The notes under the pieces were generated by a model. It was given only the letters and a program-made list of their open reading frames with translations, was not told where the DNA came from and ran no database searches. Below, one piece after another: positions 36,010-44,090 of a stretch of DNA of 64,000 bases (its first letter is position 1; each line of letters opens with the position of its first letter). The translations under genes were made by a program, and so were the position numbers. This stretch comes from Rhodospirillaceae bacterium bin65 (GTDB lineage: Bacteria > Pseudomonadota > Alphaproteobacteria > Bin65), in assembly GCA_002238725.1 (NCBI GenBank), contig MPMX01000001.1, forward strand, positions 124,001 to 188,000. The letters are read 5' to 3'.

Positions 36010-36699
36010 TTACGCCTCGGGATCGCCGTGTGTCAGGTAGGCCCACATCCGTTCGACGACTCCGCCGCCGGTACCCGAACGCGCCTCGACTTCCTCGGGT
36101 GAAAGCGGGACAGCGTCGCCGGCGCAATCCGATCCGATCAGGAACGACTCGATGCGCGCGGCATCCTCCAGGAACCAGGCCCAGGTCACCGCGGCTTCCA
36201 GGCTGTCACCGGCTGTTACAGCGCCGTTGCCGCGCATGACTACGGCCTTGGCGTTGCCCAGCGTTTCGGCAATGCCGCCGGCGATGGTATCGTCACGCGC
36301 CAGCAGGGGCGAATCCCACAAGGGCGGCGACGGCGCGAAAAAGGCGGCATTGCCGTGCCACGGCCGGGGCGTGCGCCGCAGCAAGGAGAGCGCCATGATC
36401 GCCGGCGGCATGATGCGGCAGACGCCGCCCACCTCCGGCCGGCGCGCGTAGATTTGCTGGTGAATACGCACTTCGCCCAGCACACCTTCGGGCAGCGGCC
36501 CCGATACCGGCACGACGACACCGGATTCGCCCGGCGCGATGATACCCATCGGCTTCGCGGCACAGACCAGGAAGCGACCGGCATCGAGCCGCGCGCTGCA
36601 ATGGCCGTAGGCATGAACGAGGCCGGCACTGGCGAGGGCGCGCGCCGCCAGCCTGACTCGGCGCTGGATTTCGGCACGAGCGCAGGTCACGTCGGTCAT
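36010..36699 (-). CDS. Class II aldolase/adducin-fold protein with degenerate metal site
   Basis: A 229-residue protein with the class II aldolase outline: LASAGLVHAYGHCSARLD, FLVCAAKPMGIIAPGE and PEGVLGEVRIHQQIYARRPEVGGV. The positions that normally hold zinc ligands are altered. Where H-x-H is expected after the VGGV strand it has C-R-I-M (94-97), and the usual RGHG near the C-terminus is R-G-N-G. Zinc aldolase chemistry is therefore doubtful; decarboxylase-like, hydrolytic or structural roles are open. Its start overlaps the TetR stop as ATGA, so it belongs to the aromatic operon, at its 3' end. Confidence 0.78.
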   Translation of the reverse strand: MTDVTCARAEIQRRVRLAARALASAGLVHAYGHCSARLDAGRFLVCAAKPMGIIAPGESGVVVPVSGPLPEGVLGEVRIHQQIYARRPEVGGVCRIMPPAIMALSLLRRTPRPWHGNAAFFAPSPPLWDSPLLARDDTIAGGIAETLGNAKAVVMRGNGAVTAGDSLEAAVTWAWFLEDAARIESFLIGSDCAGDAVPLSPEEVEARSGTGGGVVERMWAYLTHGDPEA

Positions 36700-37337
36700 G
36701 GCAAACGCGTTCGTTTGTCAGTGCGGACAGCAGCCAGGTAATTGACCAGCATGTCCCGCCAGAGCAGGTGGAGACGCTCGAAACGGGCCGGTTCATCCTG
36801 CCAAAAGGCGCGGATCGCCAGGCCGCGGATCATGCTGATGGTCAGCCATAGAATGTCTTCCGCCAGATGCTCGGGGATATCGGCGGTGCGCAGCACATCG
36901 AGCCAAGCCCGTTCCACCGGCAATCGGTGGGCGCGGGCGATCGCCTGCACCTGCGAGCGAATCGCCGGATCCTTGCCGGCGGACATCAGAATGTCGAGCG
37001 CGACGAGAAAATGGTCGCCGAAAAAAAATGCCTCGCTGTCGCGGATGATCTCCTCAATCGGGTCGGCGGCGTCGGCGAGGTCGCGCGCGCGGCTTTCGGC
37101 TTCGGCCCGCGACGCGGCGAAAGCATATTCGAGCGCCGCCAGCGCCAGAGCCTCCTTGGTCGGGAAATAGTGCAGCAGCGCGCCGCGCGACACGCCGGCC
37201 ACCTCCTGCGCCTCGGCGATCCGGAACCCGGAATAGCCGCGCCTGCGAATCACGTCGAAAGCGGCGAGGATAATGCGCTCGCTGGTTTCCTCCCGGTGCT
37301 CCTGCCGGGTCCGGCGGCGCTTCGTCGTTACGGTCAT
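36696..37337 (-). CDS. TetR-family transcriptional regulator
   Basis: A 213-residue repressor. The N-terminal HTH is IILAAFDVIRRRGYSGFRI, then AEAQEVAGVSRGALLHYFPTKEALALAAL, the TetR signature. The C-terminal ligand domain is helical and not assigned. It is embedded in the aromatic ring-attack operon, overlapping the ferredoxin gene before and the aldolase-fold gene after by ATGA. The 12-bp palindrome at 41220-41231, at the operon's promoter, is the obvious candidate operator. The longer frame upstream of ATG 37337 is a shadow of the ferredoxin gene. Confidence 0.9.
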   Translation of the reverse strand: MTVTTKRRRTRQEHREETSERIILAAFDVIRRRGYSGFRIAEAQEVAGVSRGALLHYFPTKEALALAALEYAFAASRAEAESRARDLADAADPIEEIIRDSEAFFFGDHFLVALDILMSAGKDPAIRSQVQAIARAHRLPVERAWLDVLRTADIPEHLAEDILWLTISMIRGLAIRAFWQDEPARFERLHLLWRDMLVNYLAAVRTDKRTRLP

Positions 37338-37681
37338 GGCGACGCCGCTCCGCCCGAATCGATGTAAACGGCGTCGATGTAGACGGAGTCGCCGATAACG
37401 GTGACCGGCCAGGTCTTCAGCGGCTCGCGGCAGGGCATCTGGATGGCTTCCCCCGTAGTGACGTCGAAGGCGCCGAAATGCCAGCCGCATTCGACGATCC
37501 TGCCGTTCAGCATGCCTTCCTCGCTCAGCGAGGATTGGCCGTGAGTGCAGAGATCGTCGGTGACATGGAATTCGCCGTCGACATTGTAGACCGCAAGCCG
37601 GTGTCCACCGGGCAATTCGGCCTGGCGTATGTCGCCGGATTCCAGGCCGGCCGTATCGCACAGTCTGACCAGATCGCCCAT
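37334..37681 (-). CDS. Rieske-type [2Fe-2S] ferredoxin
   Basis: A 115-residue soluble electron carrier for the ring-hydroxylating dioxygenase. The cluster ligands are C45-x-H47 (LCTHGQSSL) and C65-x2-H68 (CGWHFGAF). The pattern V-Y-N-V-D-G-E-F before the first box is typical of BphF-like ferredoxins. It lies in the same operon as the alpha and beta subunits, although four genes from them; the ferredoxin reductase is not present, so another reductase must serve. The stop overlaps the TetR start. Confidence 0.93.
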   Translation of the reverse strand: MGDLVRLCDTAGLESGDIRQAELPGGHRLAVYNVDGEFHVTDDLCTHGQSSLSEEGMLNGRIVECGWHFGAFDVTTGEAIQMPCREPLKTWPVTVIGDSVYIDAVYIDSGGAASP

Positions 37682-37685
37682 GCGG

Positions 37686-38480
37686 CTATAACATCGTGCT
37701 GCCGCCGTTGACGCCGATCACCTGCCCGTTGACGAAGGCGGCCTCGGCCGAGGCGAGATAGGACACCATTGAGGCAACCTCCGCCATCTCGGCGGGCCGA
37801 CCGACGGGAATGATGTCGATGAACTTCTGCGCCACCTCCGGCGCCTTGTCGAAATAATCGTCCAGCTGCGGCGTGCGCGTGGCGCAGGGCGCAATGGCGT
37901 TGACGGTGATGCCCTGCGGCGCGAACTCGCGGGCGAGCCCTGTGGTCAGCCCGTGCATGCCGCCCTTCGCGGCGTTGTAGGCAGCGTGGTCCCACAGCCC
38001 GTTGCGCACCGAATCCGCGCCGATATTGACGATACGGCCGTAACCCTGCTCCGCCATGATCGGCAGCGCAGCCCGACTGCACCAGATTGCCGTCCACAGG
38101 TTCCGGTCTATTGTGGCCTTGAGGGTTTCCGGCGTGTGATCGAGGAAAGGGCGGATGACTCCGCCTCCGGCATTGTTGACCAGAATGTCGATCCGGCCGA
38201 ACCCGTCGCGGGTGGCCGCGATCAGGTCGCGGGCGTTGTCTTCTTCGGCAAGATCGCCGGCGACAGCAGCAACCTCGTGGCCGGACAGCGTCGCCAACCT
38301 GTCCGCCGCCGCTTCGAGCCCGGCTTCGTCGAGATCGCCCAGCGCCACCCTCGCCCCATCCCTTGCGAGGCGTTCGGCGATCGCATAGCCGATGCCGTTG
38401 GCGCCGCCCGTGACGACGGCGACGCGACCGTCGTGCCACGCCTTCGAGAAGCCGAAAGCGGCGCCGGGATCGGCGATCAT
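37686..38480 (-). CDS. SDR dehydrogenase, probable cis-dihydrodiol dehydrogenase
   Basis: A 264-residue NAD-dependent SDR. TGGANGIG is at 24-31, NNAG at 102-105, and Y168/K172 in YNAAKGG. At the catalytic-serine position the sequence is NIGADS, so the serine seems shifted to S157, as in some acyl-CoA or ring-alcohol dehydrogenases. D49 suggests NAD. In the operon it should rearomatise the dihydrodiol made by the dioxygenase. It overlaps the extradiol dioxygenase start as ATGA and ends four bases before the ferredoxin gene. Confidence 0.87.
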   Translation of the reverse strand: MIADPGAAFGFSKAWHDGRVAVVTGGANGIGYAIAERLARDGARVALGDLDEAGLEAAADRLATLSGHEVAAVAGDLAEEDNARDLIAATRDGFGRIDILVNNAGGGVIRPFLDHTPETLKATIDRNLWTAIWCSRAALPIMAEQGYGRIVNIGADSVRNGLWDHAAYNAAKGGMHGLTTGLAREFAPQGITVNAIAPCATRTPQLDDYFDKAPEVAQKFIDIIPVGRPAEMAEVASMVSYLASAEAAFVNGQVIGVNGGSTML

Positions 38481-39376
38481 GCCGCTGCCTCGAACCGGCC
38501 GACTTTGGCGAAGTCGAGGCTGGGCAGGCCGCCCCAGAAATCGAGCGATTCGGGCACCGGCGGCAAGGTTCGCGGCGCCCGGGCGCCGGTTTCCGCGAAC
38601 TCTTCCATGCCGAAGCTGTATTCCACCGTCATGCCGTCCGGATCGAGGAAATAGAGGAAGATACTACCGGACGGTGGATGGCGGCCCGGCCCGTAGACGA
38701 TCTCGACACCGTTCTTCTTGAGCCGGTTGAGCGCCCGGCCGACATCGTCGATATCCGTCACCATGAAATTGACATGGTGCAGCCGGTTCTCGTCGGCCCG
38801 CGCAATCCCCAGCGAGTGGTGGAACCGGTTCGGGAAGCAGCGCAGGAAAGAGACAAGGCCGTCGACCTCGTCGGACAGCAGAAAACCGAGGTCGCGGATC
38901 AGCGAATCCCGCATCGCCGGCAGGTCGGGCGTGGACACGACGACATGGCCGAGCCGGGCGATCCTGGCGAGGCGCGCCTCGAACGGGTCGGCCATCTGCT
39001 CCATGCCGGCGAAATATTCGAGCGGGAGCCCGGTGCCGGGATGGTGGAAGCGCAGGCTTCGGCCCTGGCGGAGCGCGGCGGTCTCCTCCGCATCGACCCA
39101 TGCCGGGCCGTAGCCGCACCGCTCCAGATGGCCGAAGGCGCGCTCCAGGTCGTCTCCGGATTCGAGTTCGAAACCGATCCGTTTCAGACCGGGTTCGGGC
39201 GCCTGGCTCAGCAGGATATTGTGATGGTCCGGCCCGCAGCGCAGCGCCGCCTGCGCCTCCGTCACCTCGGTCGTGTCGAGGCCGACGATATCGGTATAGA
39301 AGGCGAGGGTGCGGGCGAGGTCGGTGACGTTGAGCGCTACATAACCCAGCCGGCTGTAGCGATAATCCGCGCTCAT
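38477..39376 (-). CDS. Extradiol ring-cleavage dioxygenase (VOC superfamily, type I)
   Basis: A 299-residue two-domain enzyme that cleaves a catechol next to its hydroxyls. Fe ligands in the C-terminal domain are H144 (RLGHVVVST), H201 (LHHVNFMV) and E252 (TVEYSFGM), in the order expected for 2,3-dihydroxybiphenyl/catechol dioxygenases. The N-terminal domain lacks the ligands, as is normal. DPDGMTVEYSFGMEEF matches the extradiol signature. ATG 39376 (MSADYRYSRLGYV) is chosen; the open frame upstream is a shadow of the beta subunit gene. It provides ring opening in the aromatic operon. Confidence 0.9.
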   Translation of the reverse strand: MSADYRYSRLGYVALNVTDLARTLAFYTDIVGLDTTEVTEAQAALRCGPDHHNILLSQAPEPGLKRIGFELESGDDLERAFGHLERCGYGPAWVDAEETAALRQGRSLRFHHPGTGLPLEYFAGMEQMADPFEARLARIARLGHVVVSTPDLPAMRDSLIRDLGFLLSDEVDGLVSFLRCFPNRFHHSLGIARADENRLHHVNFMVTDIDDVGRALNRLKKNGVEIVYGPGRHPPSGSIFLYFLDPDGMTVEYSFGMEEFAETGARAPRTLPPVPESLDFWGGLPSLDFAKVGRFEAAA

Positions 39377-39386
39377 CGGGGCCGCC

Positions 39387-39875
39387 TCACAGCAGAATGC
39401 TGATACGGCCCTGGGGGCGCAGGCCTTCCATATCCAGGAAGCACCATTTCTCGGCAATCTTGAGTGCGCCGTTCGGCCGGACCAGCTTGTAGCGCGTGCT
39501 GCCGATATAGGTGTCGGTGACGCCGTCCTTGGACCGGAACGTGGCAAAAGCGGCGGTCACCGTCGCCGATTCGTCGTCGATCTTCCGTATCCGCACGTTG
39601 CTGACCAGGTGCCGCGTCTTCGAGCGCGGAAACTCGGCATGCGCGGTTTTCTTCTTCAGCCGGGTCACCCGCTCCTCAAGCCGCGTCCTGTCGTCGGCGA
39701 TATAGAACAGGTTGTCGGCAGCCTTCGCCGATTTGTCGAGGTCGGTCGACGGCACATTGTAGACTGCGTCGTCCGCAAACAGATCAAGCCAGGCCTCGAG
39801 GTCCCAATCGTCGAGGAATTCGGCCTCGGCGAAGACAAACTCCTCGGCCTCGTCGCGTGTCAGTCGAAAGGTCAT
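39387..39875 (-). CDS. Aromatic ring-hydroxylating dioxygenase, beta (small) subunit
   Basis: A 162-residue NTF2-like structural subunit. It has the family opening EAEEFVFAEAEFLDDWDLEAWLDLF, the core DAVYNVPSTD, and RLKKKTAHAEFPRSKTRHLVSNVRI, where SKTRHLVSNV is the conserved beta-subunit segment. The end WCFLDMEGLRPQGRISILL matches related proteins. It pairs with the alpha subunit encoded 14 bases upstream. No catalytic role expected. Confidence 0.92.
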   Translation of the reverse strand: MTFRLTRDEAEEFVFAEAEFLDDWDLEAWLDLFADDAVYNVPSTDLDKSAKAADNLFYIADDRTRLEERVTRLKKKTAHAEFPRSKTRHLVSNVRIRKIDDESATVTAAFATFRSKDGVTDTYIGSTRYKLVRPNGALKIAEKWCFLDMEGLRPQGRISILL

Positions 39876-39889
39876 TTCCGGCCCTCCCC

Positions 39890-41170
39890 TCAGGCCGCGA
39901 GGCCGAAGCCGTCGGCGCGGGATATTCGCGACTGCCATTCGGTCCAGAACGCCCGCATCTGCGCTTCGTCGTCGAACGACGGCTCGGCCTTGCCTATGCC
40001 CTTCGAAATGTCGTTCCATCGGGCTTCTTTGAGGTTCCGGTAGCCCATCTGGCACTTCTCCATGGCCTCGACATCGTCCGGCGTGGCGAACCCGCCCGGT
40101 CCGAGAAATTCCAGGAAATTGTACAGGCGGTATTGGCGCGCCCAGTCCACTTCGCGGCGTGGCGCCAGCGCCCAGGCGTTCACATTCATGAAGTCCGGCG
40201 CGTCGGGATAGTAGGTGCGCACGGTGATCGCCATGATGTCGTTGACGATCAGGTTCGGGAAGATCAGCAGATTGCGGTTGTAATGCGCGATTCGGTCGGC
40301 CTTGTCCGGCCCCAGCCGCTCGACCAGCTCCGCCTTGACGTCCTCGAGCTGCGCCTTGACCTCCTCGCCCCACATCGGAATCCACTGGGCGATGGTACGG
40401 CCCCAGGGCGCCTTGTATTCGAGCACCGCGTGGCCGTTGCCCAGATCGAATGCCCGCCCGACCAGGGGCTGCTTGATCAGCCCGCCGCTGACATTCATCA
40501 GATAGTCGAGATAGGTGGCGTGGGTCGATTCGGCGTGATAGCCGTCTACGCTGTTTTCGGTCAGCAGCTTCCAGTTGGACCGGATCGCGTATTCCTGCGT
40601 TCCGCCGACGATCTCCATGCCGTGTTTCGAATGCAGCGAGAGCAGTTCGATATAGGGCATCGCGGCGCCCAGATAGTCGTCCAGGGAAGGTCCGTCGGGG
40701 TCGAAGCAGACGAACCAGAAGCCGGCGCAGTTATCCAGCTTCGGCACCGGGGTGAGATCGCCGCCGCCGCTTTCGCGGAAATTCTCGCCGTAGGAGTCTT
40801 CGCCGGGCAGATGCTTAAGCCGTCCGTCGTTTCCGAAGACCCAGCCGTGGTACATGCACTGGAAGGATTTGGCCGAGCCGCTGCGCTCGCGGCAAACCGA
40901 AGCGCCGCGATGGGGGCAGGTGTTGAGATAGGCGCGGAACTCCCCGTCGGCCTGACGGGCAAAGAGAATATTCCGCCGGGCGACCGTGCGCGTCAGGAAG
41001 TCGTTGGGCTGATCCAGCTCCGATTCATGGCCGAGATAGAGCCAGCATTTGTCGAAGATTTCCCGGTATTCGGCGTCCGTGACCGCCGGATCGACGAAGG
41101 CGCGCCGGGACACCTTGAATGTCTTCAGATCCTCGTCGATCCGTACATAGGCGCCGTTGGTTCCGCTCAT
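39890..41170 (-). CDS. Aromatic ring-hydroxylating dioxygenase, alpha (catalytic) subunit
   Basis: A 426-residue Rieske oxygenase. The Rieske ligands are C85-x-H87 ([10 protein letters not shown]) and C105-x2-H108 (CMYHGW). The mononuclear iron site is H212 and H217 with the bridging D209 ([16 protein letters not shown]). It begins [20 protein letters not shown], after CCTC-free GGAGGAAG about seven bases away. It should add O2 across an aromatic ring. It heads the minus-strand operon with beta subunit, extradiol dioxygenase, dehydrogenase and ferredoxin. The aromatic substrate is not predictable, and salicylate, benzoate-like or biphenyl-like acids are all possible. Confidence 0.93.
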   Translation of the reverse strand: MSGTNGAYVRIDEDLKTFKVSRRAFVDPAVTDAEYREIFDKCWLYLGHESELDQPNDFLTRTVARRNILFARQADGEFRAYLNTCPHRGASVCRERSGSAKSFQCMYHGWVFGNDGRLKHLPGEDSYGENFRESGGGDLTPVPKLDNCAGFWFVCFDPDGPSLDDYLGAAMPYIELLSLHSKHGMEIVGGTQEYAIRSNWKLLTENSVDGYHAESTHATYLDYLMNVSGGLIKQPLVGRAFDLGNGHAVLEYKAPWGRTIAQWIPMWGEEVKAQLEDVKAELVERLGPDKADRIAHYNRNLLIFPNLIVNDIMAITVRTYYPDAPDFMNVNAWALAPRREVDWARQYRLYNFLEFLGPGGFATPDDVEAMEKCQMGYRNLKEARWNDISKGIGKAEPSFDDEAQMRAFWTEWQSRISRADGFGLAA

Positions 41171-41219
41171 CCGCTTCCTCCCGATTCCTGTCCCGCAGCC
41201 CACGGTCTTGCGCTACAGT

Positions 41220-41259
41220 CCGTCCGGACGGTTTATATTTCTCGCACGCGCAAAGTCAA
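41220..41259 (-). promoter_or_regulatory. Promoter and palindromic operator of the aromatic dioxygenase operon
   Basis: On the minus strand TTGACT (41259-41254) and TATAAA (41237-41232), 16 bases apart, form a strong sigma-70 promoter. Directly downstream, over the expected transcription start, is the perfect 12-bp palindrome CCGTCCGGACGG (41220-41231). This placement is typical of TetR operators, and a TetR gene lies inside the operon. Confidence 0.65.
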
Positions 41260-41277
41260 GCGCGACCTGCGCTTCGG

Positions 41278-41688
41278 CTAACCGCCATCCTCGAGAAATG
41301 CGATGGCCTCGATCTCGACCTTGTATTCCGGCCCGGCGAGGGCGTTGACGCCGATCAGTGTCGAGGCCGGCATTCGGCCGTCGAAGAACTCCTTCCGGGC
41401 GCGGCCGATCTCCGGGCGGTCGGCAATGTCGGTGAGATAGATGGTCAGCTTGGCGACATCGGCGAGCGAGCCGCCGGCGGCCTCGACCAGCTTTTCGATC
41501 TTCGCGAAACAGGCGCGCGCCTGCTCGTAGGCCGAGTCGCCGCCGATGACGCCGCCGGCGGCGGCGGACGCCACCATGCCGGACAGGACAACCTGGTTGT
41601 CGGCCTTCAGGCAGTTGGAAAAGATATTGCCCGGAAACTCCGGCGCTTCCGGTGCCGTAATCTGCTCGAACCTGACCGATGTCGGCAT
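41278..41688 (-). CDS. RidA/YjgF-family protein
   Basis: A 136-residue trimeric-type enamine/imine deaminase relative. NIFSNCLKADNQVVLSGMVAS, cut to VVLSGMVAS, is the family opening, and the late catalytic segment is PASTLIGVNALAGPEYKVEIEAIAF, where VEIEAIA is the RidA ending; the usual arginine in the R-x-x-V/E position is not obvious. It is the third gene of an operon with a Rieske oxygenase, so it may hydrolyse an imine made when the oxygenase attacks a nitrogen-containing compound. That link is inferred. Confidence 0.87.
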   Translation of the reverse strand: MPTSVRFEQITAPEAPEFPGNIFSNCLKADNQVVLSGMVASAAAGGVIGGDSAYEQARACFAKIEKLVEAAGGSLADVAKLTIYLTDIADRPEIGRARKEFFDGRMPASTLIGVNALAGPEYKVEIEAIAFLEDGG

Positions 41689-41712
41689 TTCCAGTTCCTT
41701 TCGGTTTCCGGC

Positions 41713-42786
41713 CTATCCGGCCGGCGCTTCCCCGCTGTGTTCCGCTTCGGCCTGCACTGCCGCCATCGCCTTGGCCTGCTGCAGCGCCTCGCGCGCCATC
41801 AGGCCGCGGACCCGGGTCAGGCCGAGATCGTGGCTGTAGAGATGTTCGCGCGCGTCGGCGTCGGCGGCCATGGTCTCCATGACCAGCCGGTCCTGCTCCA
41901 GGACGTGCCAGTGCCGCTCCTCCAGCCGGGTCCGGTAAAGGAACTGCCAGACATCGGCCTGCCAGCCGCTCACCTTGCGGTGGCGCCAGAAAAAGCAGGC
42001 CGAAGTCTCCGCGTCGATCGGCGTGACGTGGAAGACGATGCCGAAATTGCCGCCCGGCCCGCCGGTCGCCGGATAGGGGATTTCCAGGCAGACCGCCTGG
42101 AAGTTGCGGTCGTACCATTCGCTCCAGTCGAAATTCAGATCCTTCTGGCCGGTCTTCTCGAACACGAAGCCGGTGTCGGTGTCGCGGGTGCGGAATTCCG
42201 CCTGCCGGGAGCCCTGCTGCATCGAATGGGCGGTCGTGTGCAGAAAGGCGCCGTGCATCGGATCCATGTTGTTGTCGATCAGGAAGCGATAGGGGCAGCG
42301 CCATTCCGTGTAGCAGAGGATCGCCCGGTAGTCTCCGTTCGCCAGCCGATCGGGCGGGGTGAAGGCGGCCGGCGGGGCTTCCGGATCCGACCCGTACCAG
42401 GCATAGACCGCGCCGCGGTGCTCGCGCGCCGGATAGTTGCGGACGGCGCGCGTGCCGACAAGGGCGCAGCCGGGCTCGCCGGGAACCGCCGCCACCGTGC
42501 CGTCGCCGAGGATCTGCGCGCCGTGATAGACGCAGACCAGCCGGTCGCCGTCGATGCGGGCGAGCGAAAGCGGCGCGCCGCGGTGCGGGCAGCGGTCGTC
42601 CATCAGCCGGACCGCGCCGTCCCGGTCGCGCCAGGCGACCAGGTTCCGGCCCCAGCGCGTCAGCGCCAAAGGGCCGGCGCCGATCCGGTCGGACGGGCAG
42701 ATGCCGTACCAGCGGTCGTAAAGGCCGGTCGCCAGAATCGCCTGGGTCGCCTCGCCGGCCCGCGGCTTCGGAGCCGGGTCGTTCAT
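41713..42786 (-). CDS. Rieske oxygenase, single-subunit (VanA/demethylase-like)
   Basis: A 357-residue oxygenase. Rieske ligands are C66-x-H68 (DRCPHRGAPLS) and C85-x2-H88 (CVYHGA). The iron site is D175, H178, H183 in NNMDPMHGAFLHTTAH, the form seen in the alpha-only O-demethylase and carbazole/dicamba branches. ATG 42786 overlaps the stop of the preceding gene as ATGA. It needs a reductase encoded elsewhere. Coupling with a RidA protein suggests a substrate with nitrogen, but this is only inference. Confidence 0.9.
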   Translation of the reverse strand: MNDPAPKPRAGEATQAILATGLYDRWYGICPSDRIGAGPLALTRWGRNLVAWRDRDGAVRLMDDRCPHRGAPLSLARIDGDRLVCVYHGAQILGDGTVAAVPGEPGCALVGTRAVRNYPAREHRGAVYAWYGSDPEAPPAAFTPPDRLANGDYRAILCYTEWRCPYRFLIDNNMDPMHGAFLHTTAHSMQQGSRQAEFRTRDTDTGFVFEKTGQKDLNFDWSEWYDRNFQAVCLEIPYPATGGPGGNFGIVFHVTPIDAETSACFFWRHRKVSGWQADVWQFLYRTRLEERHWHVLEQDRLVMETMAADADAREHLYSHDLGLTRVRGLMAREALQQAKAMAAVQAEAEHSGEAPAG

Positions 42787-43499
42787 CGCGCCGCCACCGG
42801 TCGTTCCCGTCCCCCGGCCCCGGACAAGTCGGAGTCGGACCCGGCCGGATTGCCGAGCCGCTGCATGGCGGCCGGGAAGTTGGCTTCCGTCCACGCGTCG
42901 CCGTCCGGGGTTTGCAGCCCGGCGTCGTTCAGGGCGTCGGCCAAGTCCGGCAAGTCGTGGATGCCCGCGGCGAAGGCCGCTTCCAGGGCCGCGCTCAGCC
43001 GGTCCTCGTAGTCCGTCGGCGCCGTCGTGCGGAACTGCCACGGCTCGATCGAGAGGCCATTGTGCGGCAGGCGCGGATGATCGCCGCCGCCGGCGCCGCT
43101 CGACACAGGCGCTTCGGCCACAGTGTCCGACCCCGGCGACCGGTCTTCGCCAATCCCGCCGGCCACGCGCCGTTCCGCCGATTCCCGGGCCAGCCGCTCG
43201 CGCACCTTCAGGAAATCGTAGGAGACGAAAACTTCCGTGCGGAACACGCCCCAGGCCGAGCGCTCCAGCTCGACATTGACCGCCTGGAGTCGGTCCGGCG
43301 GCAGCCGCAGGGTCACGATCTGGCCGAGGCCCATCGCGACCGTCCAGGACACGATCTCGACCCCCTCGGGCGGGAAGCGCCGCCACCAGTCGCGCGCGTC
43401 GAGCGCCGTCTGGAATTCCCCCAGCACCTTCGACTGATCGTGCTTCAGGAACACGGTCAGCAGGATATCGCCGCCTGCGATGTCATTAGGTTCTGCCAT
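42783..43499 (-). CDS. Two-domain protein with a C-terminal recombinase-like helix-turn-helix (IacB-like)
   Basis: A 238-residue protein. Residues about 8-100 form a compact alpha/beta domain (ILLTVFLKHDQSKVLGEF, then EGVEIVSWTVAMGLGQIVTLRLP) that I do not recognise with certainty. A disordered linker follows. The C-terminal 60 residues have AFAAGIHDLPDLADALNDAG, then LQTPDGDAWTEANFPAAMQRLG, which resembles the recombinase-type HTH also found in IacB-like proteins of indoleacetate and related oxygenase loci. ATG 43499 is used; the longer frame reaches into the vsr strand. Its stop overlaps the Rieske gene as ATGA, so it probably helps that oxygenase. Confidence 0.7.
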   Translation of the reverse strand: MAEPNDIAGGDILLTVFLKHDQSKVLGEFQTALDARDWWRRFPPEGVEIVSWTVAMGLGQIVTLRLPPDRLQAVNVELERSAWGVFRTEVFVSYDFLKVRERLARESAERRVAGGIGEDRSPGSDTVAEAPVSSGAGGGDHPRLPHNGLSIEPWQFRTTAPTDYEDRLSAALEAAFAAGIHDLPDLADALNDAGLQTPDGDAWTEANFPAAMQRLGNPAGSDSDLSGAGGRERPVAAR

Positions 43500-43610
43500 C
43501 GGCTCCCCGCCCGGTCTGCGGCCGCCAGCCGCCAGGAAAGCGTGACTCAGAAGCGCCGGAAAGACAAGATGAGCGGGACGGAGGACTTCGCCGACTAACC
43601 ACTCGCCGCA

Positions 43611-44036
43611 ATGGATACCCGCACCCCGGAACAGCGCCGACGCATTATGCAGGCGGTCAAGAGCAAGCACACCAGGCCGGAATTGATCGTGCGCCGGCTG
43701 TTGCACGGCATGGGCTATCGCTACCGGCTGCACCGCAAGGATTTGCCGGGCAGGCCGGATATCGCATTCGTTTCACGGCGGAAAGCGATCTTCGTGCACG
43801 GCTGTTTCTGGCACGGACACGGCTGTTCGAAGGGACGCTTGCCGAAATCCCGCCTCGACTACTGGCAACCGAAGCTTGACGAAAACATGCGTCGGGATAG
43901 AATAAAACAGGAACAATTGAGAGGCTTGGGTTGGAATGTGCTCGTCGTATGGCAATGCGAGATTGCGGATATCGATGAATTGGCGAAGCGACTACAATAT
44001 TTTGTGGATGAATCGGAAAATTCGATCGACATCTAG
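43611..44036 (+). CDS. vsr: Very short patch repair endonuclease (Vsr)
   Basis: A 141-residue nuclease that nicks at T:G mismatches created when 5-methylcytosine deaminates. It has the full pattern EQRRRIMQAVKSKHTRPELIVRRLL, then GYRYRLHRKDLPGRPDIAFVSRRKAIFVHGCFWHGHGC, of which PGRPDIAF and HGCFWHGHGC carry the catalytic Asp and zinc ligands. The zinc-binding Cys/His set is complete. It directly precedes a cytosine methyltransferase gene. The ribosome site is poor. It starts a low-GC-leaning island that includes an R-M system. Confidence 0.94.
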   Translation: MDTRTPEQRRRIMQAVKSKHTRPELIVRRLLHGMGYRYRLHRKDLPGRPDIAFVSRRKAIFVHGCFWHGHGCSKGRLPKSRLDYWQPKLDENMRRDRIKQEQLRGLGWNVLVVWQCEIADIDELAKRLQYFVDESENSIDI

Positions 44037-44090
44037 TGACGATCCCGATATTGTAGGAGCGAATATCAACGGGAGCCGGGCTGTACTGCA

